Below are positions 1 to 6,493 of a stretch of DNA of 16,149 nt, piece by piece; the stretch's first letter is position 1; each line of letters begins with the position of its first letter. Both the position numbers and the translations under genes were made by a program. Source of the stretch: Undibacterium sp. (lineage in GTDB: Bacteria > Pseudomonadota > Gammaproteobacteria > Burkholderiales > Burkholderiaceae_D); the NCBI GenBank assembly GCA_019752975.1, contig JAIELM010000296.1:1-16149 (forward strand). Direction: 5' to 3'. The notes beneath the pieces are model-generated. The model searched no databases, was not told where the DNA came from, and saw nothing but the letters and a program-made list of their open reading frames with translations.

Positions 1-100
1 TTTGTGGTTGCAACTTACGAAACGAGTCAATGATGGCCGGCTTAATTAGCGCATTCATCATTGCCATATTGAGTAAAGAAAGCTCAGTTTTATGTGTCAT
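1..100 (-). CDS. kdpB: Potassium-transporting ATPase ATP-binding subunit KdpB, N-terminal fragment
   Basis: Only the first 33 codons are inside the window; the gene runs off the left edge. The visible peptide begins MTHKTELSLLNMAMMNALIK and continues with a PAIIDSFRKLQPQ stretch. This resembles the cytoplasmic N-terminus of KdpB, where a PALLDAFRKLDPR-like segment precedes the first membrane helix. KdpB is the P-type ATPase subunit that hydrolyses ATP to drive K+ uptake through KdpA at the inner membrane. The start codon lies one base beyond the kdpA stop, with a GGTG-like ribosome site inside the kdpA 3' end, so the two are probably translationally coupled. Identification rests on this short match and on its position after kdpA; none of the catalytic motifs (DKTGT and others) are in view. 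Confidence 0.9.
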   Translation of the reverse strand, partial: MTHKTELSLLNMAMMNALIKPAIIDSFRKLQPQ

Positions 101-101
101 G

Positions 102-1904
102 TTATTTCACCACACTTAAATGTTCAACAATCGGCCCCAAGGCGAGCGCCGGAATATAAGTTAAGGCACCAATAATTAATACCGTACCCAGTAACAGGCT
201 GGCAAATAAGATGCCATGGGTAGGTAAAGAACCTGAAGTGGTTGCCAAACGTTTTTTTGCCGCCATAGAACCCGCAATCGCCAAGACGGGAATAATGATC
301 CAGAAACGACCAAACCACATCCCGACTGCCAAAGCAATATTGAAAAAGGGCGTATTGGTAGAAACTCCCGCAAAGGCACTGCCATTGTTATTCGCAGCCG
401 AACTAAAGGCATATAGGATTTCCGAAAATCCGTGCGCCGCAGGATTTGAAATTCCCGCTTTACCAGCCGCGATAGAGACCGTGAGTGCAGTACCAGACAA
501 TACTAACAATGGACCGATCAAAATCGCAATCGAGACCATCTTCATATCGAAGGCTTCGATTTTTTTACCTAAATATTCAGGGGTGCGACCGATCATTAAT
601 CCAGCAATGAACACCGCCATCATCGCGAAGATCAACATCCCATACAGCCCTGATCCGACTCCACCAAATACCACTTCACCTAACTGCATTAAGATTAGGG
701 GTACTAAGCCACCTAAGGCAGTAAAAGAGTCGTGCATGGCATTGACTGCACCGCATGAAGCCGCCGTGGTAATTGTGGCGAACATTGCAGAGGCTGCGAT
801 ACCGAAACGTGTCTCTTTACCCTCCATATTGCCGCCAGCTTGCATCATAGTTGCAGCATGATCCAGAGCTAAATTTTGCGCCATAGGGTTGACTTGTTGT
901 TCCGCACTCATCGCGCAATAAGCAAAGACCACAAACAAAATCGTCATCACCGATAACATCACCCAACCCTGACGCGGATCGCCCACCATTCGACCGAATG
1001 TGATGCATAGTGCTGCAGGGATCAGGAAAATCGCAATCATCTGTAAGAAATTAGAAAGTGGCGTCGGATTTTCAAATGGATGAGCGGAATTGGCATTGAA
1101 AAATCCACCACCATTGGTTCCCAGCATCTTAATCGCTTCTTGTGAAGCAACCGGCCCCATAGGAATCACCTGTGTGCTCGTCACCTGTGCTTCATCAATC
1201 GACTTGCCCGCTGCGTCCAACACCGGCGCACTATTGATATCCAATTTGGGCGCACTGTAATGCTGCATTTGTATGGTAGTCACGGTTTTATAGGCATCGA
1301 AATTTTGAATGACACCTTGACTCATCAAAGCAAACGCAAGGACCAATGAGAGAGGTAATAAAACATATAAAGTAGCCCGTGTTGCATCCACCCAAAAATT
1401 ACCTATCGTAGTCGCCGTATGGCGTGCAAAACCACGAATCAAAGCGATCACCACCACCAAACCAGTTGCAGCAGAAAAGAAATTTTGTACGCTTAAACCC
1501 AACATTTGTGTCAAATAACTCAAGGAGGATTCACCGCTATAGGCCTGCCAATTGGTATTGGTGACGAAACTAATCGCCGTATTGAATGAAGAATCCGCAG
1601 ACAACTCAGAAAAACCTTGCGGATTCAAAGAAAACGAGGCTTGCCAACGCTGTAAAAAATAAAGCACCAACACTCCTAAGGCATTAAAAGCGATGAGGGC
1701 GTACGCATATCTTTTCCACGACATTTCGCTATGTGCATTAATGCCAGCGAGACGATAAAATCCTTTTTCTATGGGCTGAAAAATGCGAGAAAGAACGGTA
1801 ACTTCGCCCTGCATTACGCGAGAAATATAAATACCTAGTGGTAGCGCCAACAAAAATAAAATCAGCAAATAAAATGCGATTTGAAAAAAACTAGAATGAT
1901 TCAT
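102..1904 (-). CDS. kdpA: Potassium-transporting ATPase potassium-binding subunit KdpA
   Basis: This 600-residue polytopic inner-membrane protein is the K+-selective channel-like subunit of the KdpFABC pump. All four pore-loop regions are visible: SFVTNTNWQAYSGE near residues 112-125, GTNGGGFFNAN at 262-272 followed by SAHPFENPTPLSNF, AASCGAVNAMHDSFTALGG near 381-399, and SSAANNNGSAFAG at 501-513. About ten hydrophobic helices surround them. The length is normal or slightly long for the family (about 560-600). The ATG is preceded by a GGAGG ribosome site seven bases upstream, inside kdpF, and the kdpF stop overlaps this start as TAATG. KdpF precedes it and KdpB follows. Expression is expected to respond to K+ limitation through KdpD/KdpE, which are not in the window; a KdpE-like box lies at 2169-2188. 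No disruption is seen. Confidence 0.98.
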   Translation of the reverse strand: MNHSSFFQIAFYLLILFLLALPLGIYISRVMQGEVTVLSRIFQPIEKGFYRLAGINAHSEMSWKRYAYALIAFNALGVLVLYFLQRWQASFSLNPQGFSELSADSSFNTAISFVTNTNWQAYSGESSLSYLTQMLGLSVQNFFSAATGLVVVIALIRGFARHTATTIGNFWVDATRATLYVLLPLSLVLAFALMSQGVIQNFDAYKTVTTIQMQHYSAPKLDINSAPVLDAAGKSIDEAQVTSTQVIPMGPVASQEAIKMLGTNGGGFFNANSAHPFENPTPLSNFLQMIAIFLIPAALCITFGRMVGDPRQGWVMLSVMTILFVVFAYCAMSAEQQVNPMAQNLALDHAATMMQAGGNMEGKETRFGIAASAMFATITTAASCGAVNAMHDSFTALGGLVPLILMQLGEVVFGGVGSGLYGMLIFAMMAVFIAGLMIGRTPEYLGKKIEAFDMKMVSIAILIGPLLVLSGTALTVSIAAGKAGISNPAAHGFSEILYAFSSAANNNGSAFAGVSTNTPFFNIALAVGMWFGRFWIIIPVLAIAGSMAAKKRLATTSGSLPTHGILFASLLLGTVLIIGALTYIPALALGPIVEHLSVVK

Positions 1905-1993
1905 TAGAATGCCTCCGGTTTACATAGGGCATAAACTAAATAAATGAATATTAGTACGGCCATTACTGCGGCGATAATTAGGCTTGCGCTCAT
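1904..1993 (-). CDS. kdpF: KdpF small membrane subunit of the Kdp pump
   Basis: This is a 29-residue single-span peptide that starts MSASLIIAAVMAVLIFIYLV and ends YALCKPEAF. Length, hydrophobic helix and the C-terminal K/R-P-E/D-x-F pattern fit KdpF, which sits in the membrane against KdpA and stabilises the KdpFABC complex. An AGGAG ribosome site is seven bases before the ATG. Its ATGA start overlaps the stop of the 33-residue reading frame before it, and its TAATG end overlaps the kdpA start, so it lies in a tightly coupled operon. It is short enough to be missed by ordinary gene callers. Confidence 0.92.
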   Translation of the reverse strand: MSASLIIAAVMAVLIFIYLVYALCKPEAF

Positions 1994-2091
1994 TTAGCGT
2001 CTCCTAAAACTCGGCTTTGAGGAATGCCCCTAATTAAAGCGAGGGACAAACCTAGAAATGAAAGGAACAAAGTCAAATAAATAAAATCCAT
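1990..2091 (-). CDS. 33-residue membrane microprotein preceding kdpF
   Basis: A 33-codon frame encodes MDFIYLTLFLSFLGLSLALI followed by RGIPQSRVLGDAK: one hydrophobic helix with a short basic tail. A GGAG ribosome site six bases before this ATG favours it over the in-frame ATG at 2103 or the longer frame starting at 2199. Its TGA overlaps the kdpF ATG by four bases (ATGA), the usual sign of translational coupling. I recall small single-span reading frames of this style before kdpF in other proteobacterial kdp operons, but I know of no assigned function. It could be an extra accessory peptide of the Kdp complex or a leader that tunes kdpF translation. Membrane location is inferred from composition. 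Confidence 0.65.
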   Translation of the reverse strand: MDFIYLTLFLSFLGLSLALIRGIPQSRVLGDAK

Positions 2092-2168
2092 ACTATTCTC
2101 CATGCGGTAAGTGACTACGCTAGACGATAAACAAATACGGGTAAAGATGTTGTATAGCTTGGTATTGA

Positions 2169-2188
2169 GGGTGTAAAAAAGGTGTAAA
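2169..2188 (-). promoter_or_regulatory. Putative KdpE operator of the kdp operon
   Basis: Read on the minus strand this is TTTACACC-TTT-TTTACACC-C, two TTTACACC direct repeats at an 11-base period, as expected for a tandem OmpR-family dimer site. It lies 78-97 bases upstream of the first codon of the kdp operon. The E. coli KdpE site, as I recall it, contains TTTATACTTTTTTTACACCC, which differs at only two of 20 positions. Assignment to KdpE is therefore well motivated, although the reference site is quoted from memory. I could not place the -35 and -10 elements with confidence in the following A/T-rich stretch. Confidence 0.7.
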
Positions 2189-2413
2189 CGTGGCCTCATT
2201 CCATCACTAAAGTCCTAGGCATCACAAGATGCATTGTCGACTAATCGTGGGCAGAAAAGCGCAGTACCGCTCTTCGCTTCTGTGACTACATAATGTCGAT
2301 CGCGTTTGCCCAAGACTGGCTGAAAGCGCAGCGTTTTCCGTACTACTACGCCGCGCTTATTTCATCTGCCCAGCTGTCATACCGACTGGGAAATGAGGCA
2401 CAGAAAACATCTA
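2189..2413. other. Gene-free stretch between the kdp operon and the porin gene
   Basis: No recognisable gene lies here. The segment is richer in G+C than its flanks. It contains an uninterrupted plus-strand frame at 2293-2430 (45 codons from ATG, running into the 3' end of the porin gene on the opposite strand), but no ribosome site and no family resemblance support it. Because the porin gene ends here and the kdp promoter begins at its left side, the segment should hold the porin transcript end; I see no strong hairpin with a T tract. Confidence 0.4.
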
Positions 2414-3196
2414 TTAAAAGGTCCGAGTGACAGTCAATATCAGACTAGACTTACCTAATTGTTGCGCCCGGACTGGCGAGGTGTAAAAAGCTTTTTTTGC
2501 GTTCGTCGATACGGCTGCTAAGGACACTTGCCACTCGTGGAGTTCTTTGAACGTCTTAGTGACACCGATTTTATAGTCTGCATAGCTCGCTAAATTCGCA
2601 TTGATACCGGTCACTTTTTGATAACCTGCATGCAAATTCAAATGAAAATCAGCCATGATTTCAAGATTGGAACTCAACTCCAAATAGCTACTAGACCGAC
2701 TAGCAACAATCCCAAACAACGGCGTCAAGGCGTGCGAATATTTCAGCGTGGTGGAACCGTAAGCTAGTTGTCCGTAGGCTTCCAAAGTATTGCCATTTTT
2801 CATCCCTGCTTTGTCAAGGTGATTATTTAAATACAGGTAGGCCAAGACACCAATGTCATAACTTATATCGACAGTCAAGCTTCCTTTTTTTCCCGCGGAC
2901 ACGTCCCATTCCAGCGGCGTACTGCCAGCGCTTGGAGTGTCTTTAATCCACGAAATAGTAGATAACCAAGTCCCTGAATATAAGCCAGAGATATCCTGAT
3001 TCAGATCAGCTCCGCCTTGGAGTGCTGGTTGTAAGCGTGTTTGGGAAATGCCACGATAGCGATAATCGCTGGTGAGACTGAGGTTGTAGCTACTGCTGAT
3101 GGCGTCCGATTTTACTTCTTGTGCCATTGCGGCTGGTGCAAAAACGGATAAAAATAGAGTACCTGTAAGAGCAAAAATAAGCTTAGTTTTTTTCAC
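2414..3196 (-). CDS. TorF-family putative outer-membrane porin
   Basis: The product is about 260 residues with a classic signal peptide (MKKTKLIFALTGTLFLSVFA, then PAAMA before QEV). The mature chain shows alternating hydrophobic strands and ends in TRTF, the C-terminal phenylalanine typical of beta-barrels inserted by BamA. The segment NLSLTSDYRYRGISQTRLQP is the family hallmark of the TIGR02001/TorF-like group, whose transported substrate is unknown. Start choice: the ATG at 3202 has its GGAG only one base away, whereas the in-frame GTG at 3196 has GGAG at seven bases and gives the typical MKK opening, so I prefer GTG; the ATG would add two residues. A KdpE-like box lies upstream (3259-3278), which suggests control together with the adjacent potassium pump. 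Family assignment is firm; function is inferred. Confidence 0.85.
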   Translation of the reverse strand: MKKTKLIFALTGTLFLSVFAPAAMAQEVKSDAISSSYNLSLTSDYRYRGISQTRLQPALQGGADLNQDISGLYSGTWLSTISWIKDTPSAGSTPLEWDVSAGKKGSLTVDISYDIGVLAYLYLNNHLDKAGMKNGNTLEAYGQLAYGSTTLKYSHALTPLFGIVASRSSSYLELSSNLEIMADFHLNLHAGYQKVTGINANLASYADYKIGVTKTFKELHEWQVSLAAVSTNAKKAFYTSPVRAQQLGKSSLILTVTRTF

Positions 3197-3258
3197 GACC
3201 ATTCTCCAAAATGCGCCTCACAAAAATAGCGAGGCCGCGTGCAAAAGGATAGAGAATC

Positions 3259-3278
3259 GGGTGTAAAAACTGGGTAAA
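3259..3278 (-). promoter_or_regulatory. KdpE-like operator upstream of the porin gene
   Basis: Read on the minus strand this is TTTACCCAGTTTTTACACCC. It matches the box before the kdp operon at 17 of 20 positions and keeps the two half-sites at the same 11-base period (TTTACCC and TTTACACC). It lies 63-82 bases upstream of the preferred porin start, a distance like that of the kdp copy. Both boxes have the same orientation relative to the gene they precede. I infer binding by the same OmpR-family regulator, most simply KdpE. Confidence 0.55.
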
Positions 3279-3328
3279 AAATTGAGGTGTTCGAGTATCA
3301 AAAGCGTAAATTTTTTTGGTCTCTTTAC

Positions 3329-4033
3329 CTATCTATAGCGGAATCCAAACATGCTCTGAATCTCGCCGAGACAAGACCAGGTAAGTTTATTAATTTCCTT
3401 TTCAGAGTCTAGTCGATTCTGTTCTATCTGGACTTTGGCAAACTCTGATTTGATGAGCGGGCGCCATAGTTCGTCGATTTCTCTATTTAAGTTATTTTTT
3501 GCTTCTCCGGTGGGAGCGTATATTGGCTTACCGCCAAAGCGCTTTTCCATCAGTTCACTTAATATGAATTTGATGGTGGGAAGGTTGACTTGATATAGTT
3601 TGACATGTTGCATTTCGTGCTCGAGTATGGTGTTGTAGGTACACCCGTCCTTTACGAATTCACTCCCGATAAATACTTCTATCGGTTCATAAATCAGTTT
3701 GATATTGATTTGTGCGGCAAAACATTCACCTTTGCTAGGAAGGTCTTGCCAGACGTTTCCATCAAAATCAATGACCGTCTTGGAGCGCAAGGAGGTCAGG
3801 CCGACCACAAAGTCGCCGGCTAAATTACTATTACTTTTACGGTTTAAGGTGTGACTGGTGTATTGATTGTTGACTGTGTAGCCCGCTTCATCGGTTTGGA
3901 TATTAACGACCGTTTTTTCGTTTTGTTTCTCACATCGATTGAGGGTGTTTTCCTTGTTCGGTGTCTGAGAAAATACGTTGGCACTCATAAGAAAACTGAT
4001 CGGCAGCAAGGCTGTGATTAATGTTTTTTTCAT
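3329..4033 (-). CDS. Secreted hypothetical protein with an HExxH metal-site motif
   Basis: I do not recognise a named family. The 234-residue product has a signal peptide (MKKTLITALLPISFLMSANV, then FSQ) and a mature part with cysteines near residues 34, 104, 131 and 221, which could pair in the periplasm. The stretch ILEHEMQHVKLYQ (HEMQH near residues 139-143) is the zinc-protease consensus HExxH, so a periplasmic metallopeptidase-like fold is possible; I cannot place a third zinc ligand securely. The C-terminal part is helical and charged. Start choice: a GAGGTG ribosome site stands six bases before the ATG at 4033, whereas an in-frame GTG at 4042 overlaps that site and is unlikely. A 7-base inverted repeat (4057-4074) lies just upstream. 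Neighbours give no functional clue. Confidence 0.7.
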   Translation of the reverse strand: MKKTLITALLPISFLMSANVFSQTPNKENTLNRCEKQNEKTVVNIQTDEAGYTVNNQYTSHTLNRKSNSNLAGDFVVGLTSLRSKTVIDFDGNVWQDLPSKGECFAAQINIKLIYEPIEVFIGSEFVKDGCTYNTILEHEMQHVKLYQVNLPTIKFILSELMEKRFGGKPIYAPTGEAKNNLNREIDELWRPLIKSEFAKVQIEQNRLDSEKEINKLTWSCLGEIQSMFGFRYR

Positions 4034-4056
4034 TATTTTCACCTCATAAGTAATAT

Positions 4057-4074
4057 CTAGATCCTAAGATCTAG
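4057..4074. repeat. Perfect inverted repeat upstream of the HExxH gene
   Basis: CTAGATC-CTAA-GATCTAG is a 7-base perfect stem with a 4-base loop. It lies 24-41 bases upstream of the ATG of the HExxH protein gene, just ahead of its ribosome site. It could be a hairpin in the 5' untranslated region or a symmetric protein-binding site. There is no T tract on either strand, so it is not an intrinsic terminator. Confidence 0.45.
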
Positions 4075-4173
4075 GAGCATTCGTCCGGAGAATCTAAGTT
4101 TGAGTTGCGGGCATTGATATTCAAACGCTAGTAGCAGACTCATGTGATGAGCCCTAAAGCGTGAGCACCGATC

Positions 4174-4944
4174 CTACATCTGTTTAAATAAGTGAACAAA
4201 ACTACGGCTGACCTCTAACTTCTCTGTTAAGCCTTTAATTTGCACCAAATGCCGACCGCGCATATCGCGTACCACACCCGAAATTGCCTTGGAGTTGACT
4301 AGCGTAGAGCGATGGATTTGCCAAAATAAATGCGGGTCGAGTTCTTCGGCAAGGTCTCGTACTGGTTTTCTGATGAGTGCTTCGTAAGTGGCGGTTTGTA
4401 CTCGAGTATATTTTTCGTCAGATTGGAAAAAGAGAATATCTTCCACTGGAATTAAGCGTAATTCCTGACCGATAGAGGCTTGTATCCATTGCAGATAATT
4501 GGGTTTACTTGCAATCCCCAGTTGCTTGGCCAATTGTGCCAGCATATTACTCATATCATTTGGTTCGGTAGCGCTGTGGAGTCGTTCTTTTAGGCGTTCT
4601 ACTGTGCGGCTCAAACGTTCAACGTCAGCGGGTTTAAGAACATAATCAACCGCACCCTGATCAAATGCTTCAACAGCATATTGGTCATACGCCGTAATGA
4701 AAACAATGTGTGGAATTTTGCCCTCGCTGTTGCCGATGGCTCTTGCGGCTTCTAGTCCCGTTTTAGCAGGCATACGTATGTCTAAGAAAGCCAAATCAGG
4801 TTGATGTTCGGCGACCATCTGTATCGCTTCTTCTCCGTTTTTGGCTTCAGCAATTATGTTCAGTTCTGGCCAAACTTGTTCTAGGCGGGAGCGCAATTGA
4901 TCGCGCATTAGTCTTTCGTCGTCAGCAATAATGGCGGTGGGCAT
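4174..4944 (-). CDS. LytTR-family response regulator (LytR/AlgR type)
   Basis: The 256-residue protein has an N-terminal receiver domain (about 1-125) with acidic residues D8, D9, phospho-acceptor D55 in LAFLDIRMP, T84 in VFITAYD and K104 in YVLKPAD. A linker leads to a C-terminal LytTR DNA-binding domain (about 150-256), seen in LIPVEDILFFQSDEKYTRV, IRKPVRDL, LFWQIHRSTLVN and the closing LEVSRSFVHLFKQM. All key phosphorylation residues are present, so it should be an active transcription regulator that binds direct repeats. An AAGGA ribosome site precedes the ATG. It follows the LytS-type kinase gene by 61 bases on the same strand, and the two form a two-component system. The stimulus and targets are unknown; a candidate target is the 12-base repeat upstream of the kinase gene. 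Confidence 0.95.
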   Translation of the reverse strand: MPTAIIADDERLMRDQLRSRLEQVWPELNIIAEAKNGEEAIQMVAEHQPDLAFLDIRMPAKTGLEAARAIGNSEGKIPHIVFITAYDQYAVEAFDQGAVDYVLKPADVERLSRTVERLKERLHSATEPNDMSNMLAQLAKQLGIASKPNYLQWIQASIGQELRLIPVEDILFFQSDEKYTRVQTATYEALIRKPVRDLAEELDPHLFWQIHRSTLVNSKAISGVVRDMRGRHLVQIKGLTEKLEVSRSFVHLFKQM

Positions 4945-4992
4945 GTGAATTTTCCTTTATATTATTTAGCGTTTTTGTGGCGCTCTTTTTGC

Positions 4993-5014
4993 ACTTATTT
5001 TGCACTTATTTTGC
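4993..5014. repeat. 11-base tandem duplication across the kinase stop codon
   Basis: The 11-mer ACTTATTTTGC occurs twice back to back, with a partial third unit (TTTTTGC) just to the left. On the minus strand the repeat is GCAAAATAAGT, so the TAA stop of the histidine kinase lies inside it and is duplicated downstream in another frame. It looks like a replication-slippage duplication in the gap between kinase and regulator genes. No function is evident. Confidence 0.6.
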
Positions 5015-6325
5015 AATTTCGTAAGGTATCTCTATCATAACGCAGACACCGCTTGGTTGGTTCGCGGTTATGATCATTTGCCCACTATTTTTGTAGATGA
5101 GTTTGAGTCTTTCTCGTATGTTTTGTAAGCCTAGGCCGGTACCGTTGCTCTTAACTGCACCAAATCCTAAACCGTCGTCTTTGACACTCACGCGTAATTT
5201 ATCCTCGAAAAGTTCAGCTCTAAATTGCAAGGTGCCACCTTCCGCCTTCACTTCCAAGCCGTGCTTAATTGAATTTTCAACTAAGGATTGCAGCATCATT
5301 GGTGGGAAACTGGCATTGCGTAAACCCTCAGGCATAATGAAGTCTATGTTGAGTCTTTCTTCCATGCGCATCTTGAGCAATTCAAGATAGGATTTCACCA
5401 TATCTGCTTCGCGCCCCAAATTAGTTCTGGGTGCATTTTCTCGAATTTGTGGTAATACCGCGCGCAAGTAGGTGATCAAACTTCTTTGCATTGCTGCTGC
5501 CCGTGGCGGATTTGTTTCGATCAGGTATTCTACAGAGGCTAAGGTATTGAATAAAAAATGCGGTTCTACTTGCGCTTGCATCATTTGCATTTGCGCTTCT
5601 GAGACTTGTCTTAAGAGTGCTTCACGTTCGGCTGCGGCACTAGCGACTCTGGCTTTTTCATCCGCTCTTACTTTGCCTCCCATCAGCGCTTTCATTCCAA
5701 ATAATCCAAAGATTAACAGGAGAACAAAGTTTTGGAACCAACGTGAGGATTCTATTCTCTCATCATCATAGGCATCGACAGCCGCATCGGTGGCCGCTTT
5801 TTTCATTTCTGCTTTAAGTTCTTTGGCCCATTTTTTGGGTAAGTTGATGCGAACTTCGTTTTCACCATAGGTGACCACTGCCGCGGGATTGGGTTTGCTG
5901 GTGGTGTCCTTTGAGATTCCCGCATCGGTAGGCGAGGGGTTATCATTGACTTCCTTTAGGCCATCGGCATTGATTTCTATATGGGTGTTGTTATGGGACT
6001 TGGGTGTGTCAGGTTCTTCTGGTGTTTTAATGCTTATCCCAGTGTCGTCTATCTCAATTTTTGGATCTTTATTCTTAGCACTAGCGGCTTGTTTTTGTTG
6101 TTTAGCACTGACTACTTGACGCGTTTTTTGTGTGTTGAAGTTGTCCGAAGATGAGAAGGTCTTTTGTAAAATATCTGCCGAAACCATTAGTAGGACAGCA
6201 AATAGAAAAAATTTCCACCACGATAATTTACTGACCCAAGTGGCTGTGCGGTCAAAGGCAATATTGAGCGCATTAAAAATTTTGCGCGCGTTGATTTGCA
6301 TCATTTCTAGGGTTTTCGGATCCAT
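5006..6325 (-). CDS. LytS-type sensor histidine kinase
   Basis: The 439-residue protein has two membrane segments, about 36-52 (WWKFFLFAVLLMVSADI) and 197-215 (FQNFVLLLIFGLFG). They enclose about 145 charged, low-complexity residues expected in the periplasm. A short coiled linker (about 218-250, rich in Ala, Glu and Gln) leads to the His_kinase domain with H256 in QVEPHFLFNTL. A GHKL ATPase domain follows, with the N box LVENSIKHG (N351), DDGLGFG near 383-389 and GTGLGL near 395-400. All catalytic boxes are intact. It should phosphorylate the LytTR regulator encoded 61 bases downstream. The sensor region has three short strand-like segments (IEIDDTGISI, IEINADGLKE, VRINLP) but no domain I recognise. 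The ribosome site before the ATG is weak (GAGAAC), so a start at M8 or M9 is possible. Confidence 0.92.
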   Translation of the reverse strand: MDPKTLEMMQINARKIFNALNIAFDRTATWVSKLSWWKFFLFAVLLMVSADILQKTFSSSDNFNTQKTRQVVSAKQQKQAASAKNKDPKIEIDDTGISIKTPEEPDTPKSHNNTHIEINADGLKEVNDNPSPTDAGISKDTTSKPNPAAVVTYGENEVRINLPKKWAKELKAEMKKAATDAAVDAYDDERIESSRWFQNFVLLLIFGLFGMKALMGGKVRADEKARVASAAAEREALLRQVSEAQMQMMQAQVEPHFLFNTLASVEYLIETNPPRAAAMQRSLITYLRAVLPQIRENAPRTNLGREADMVKSYLELLKMRMEERLNIDFIMPEGLRNASFPPMMLQSLVENSIKHGLEVKAEGGTLQFRAELFEDKLRVSVKDDGLGFGAVKSNGTGLGLQNIRERLKLIYKNSGQMIITANQPSGVCVMIEIPYEIAK

Positions 6326-6385
6326 AAACTACTGTTCTCATGTAAAGGCAACCCGGGGCGAAAAAACCCCTAGGTTTTGGAAATT

Positions 6386-6419
6386 CAACTGTAAATACAA
6401 CTGTAAATACAACTGTAAG
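6386..6419 (-). promoter_or_regulatory. Triple 12-base direct repeat, possible LytTR binding site
   Basis: The 12-mer CAACTGTAAATA occurs twice in full and a third time in part, at exact 12-base intervals. On the minus strand each copy presents ACAGTT, which fits the (T/A)(A/C)(C/A)GTT core described for LytTR regulators such as AgrA. It lies 61-94 bases upstream of the kinase start, a suitable place for autoregulation. Caveat: classical LytTR sites have two 9-base repeats about 21-22 bases apart, whereas these copies are 12 (outer pair 24) apart, so a plain short tandem duplication is the alternative. Confidence 0.4.
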
Positions 6420-6493
6420 TGAAATCGGGTGGAATAGGGGACGATTTGCGACGTAGCGCAAAAACGCGGGTATAGGATGAATTCAATTTGGAA

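Noticed and set aside
211..861. 216-codon plus-strand open frame opposite kdpA
   Set aside because: It is the antisense shadow of a clearly real kdpA; no ribosome site and no family resemblance.
2092..2199. N-terminal extension of the pre-kdpF microprotein (start at 2199, or MENS start at 2103)
   Set aside because: The extension covers the promoter region and the KdpE-like box, and the good GGAG spacing fits the start at 2091.
2479..2490. GGTGTAAAAAG inside the porin gene, resembling half of the KdpE-like box
   Set aside because: Only one half-site, inside coding sequence, without the 11-base partner.
6386..6419. CRISPR-like array
   Set aside because: Units are 12 bases, contiguous and without spacers; no cas genes nearby.
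6273..6461. 62-codon minus-strand frame upstream of the kinase
   Set aside because: Its repetitive TVVFTVVFTV sequence is only the 12-base DNA repeat read as protein, and it overlaps the kinase start in another frame.
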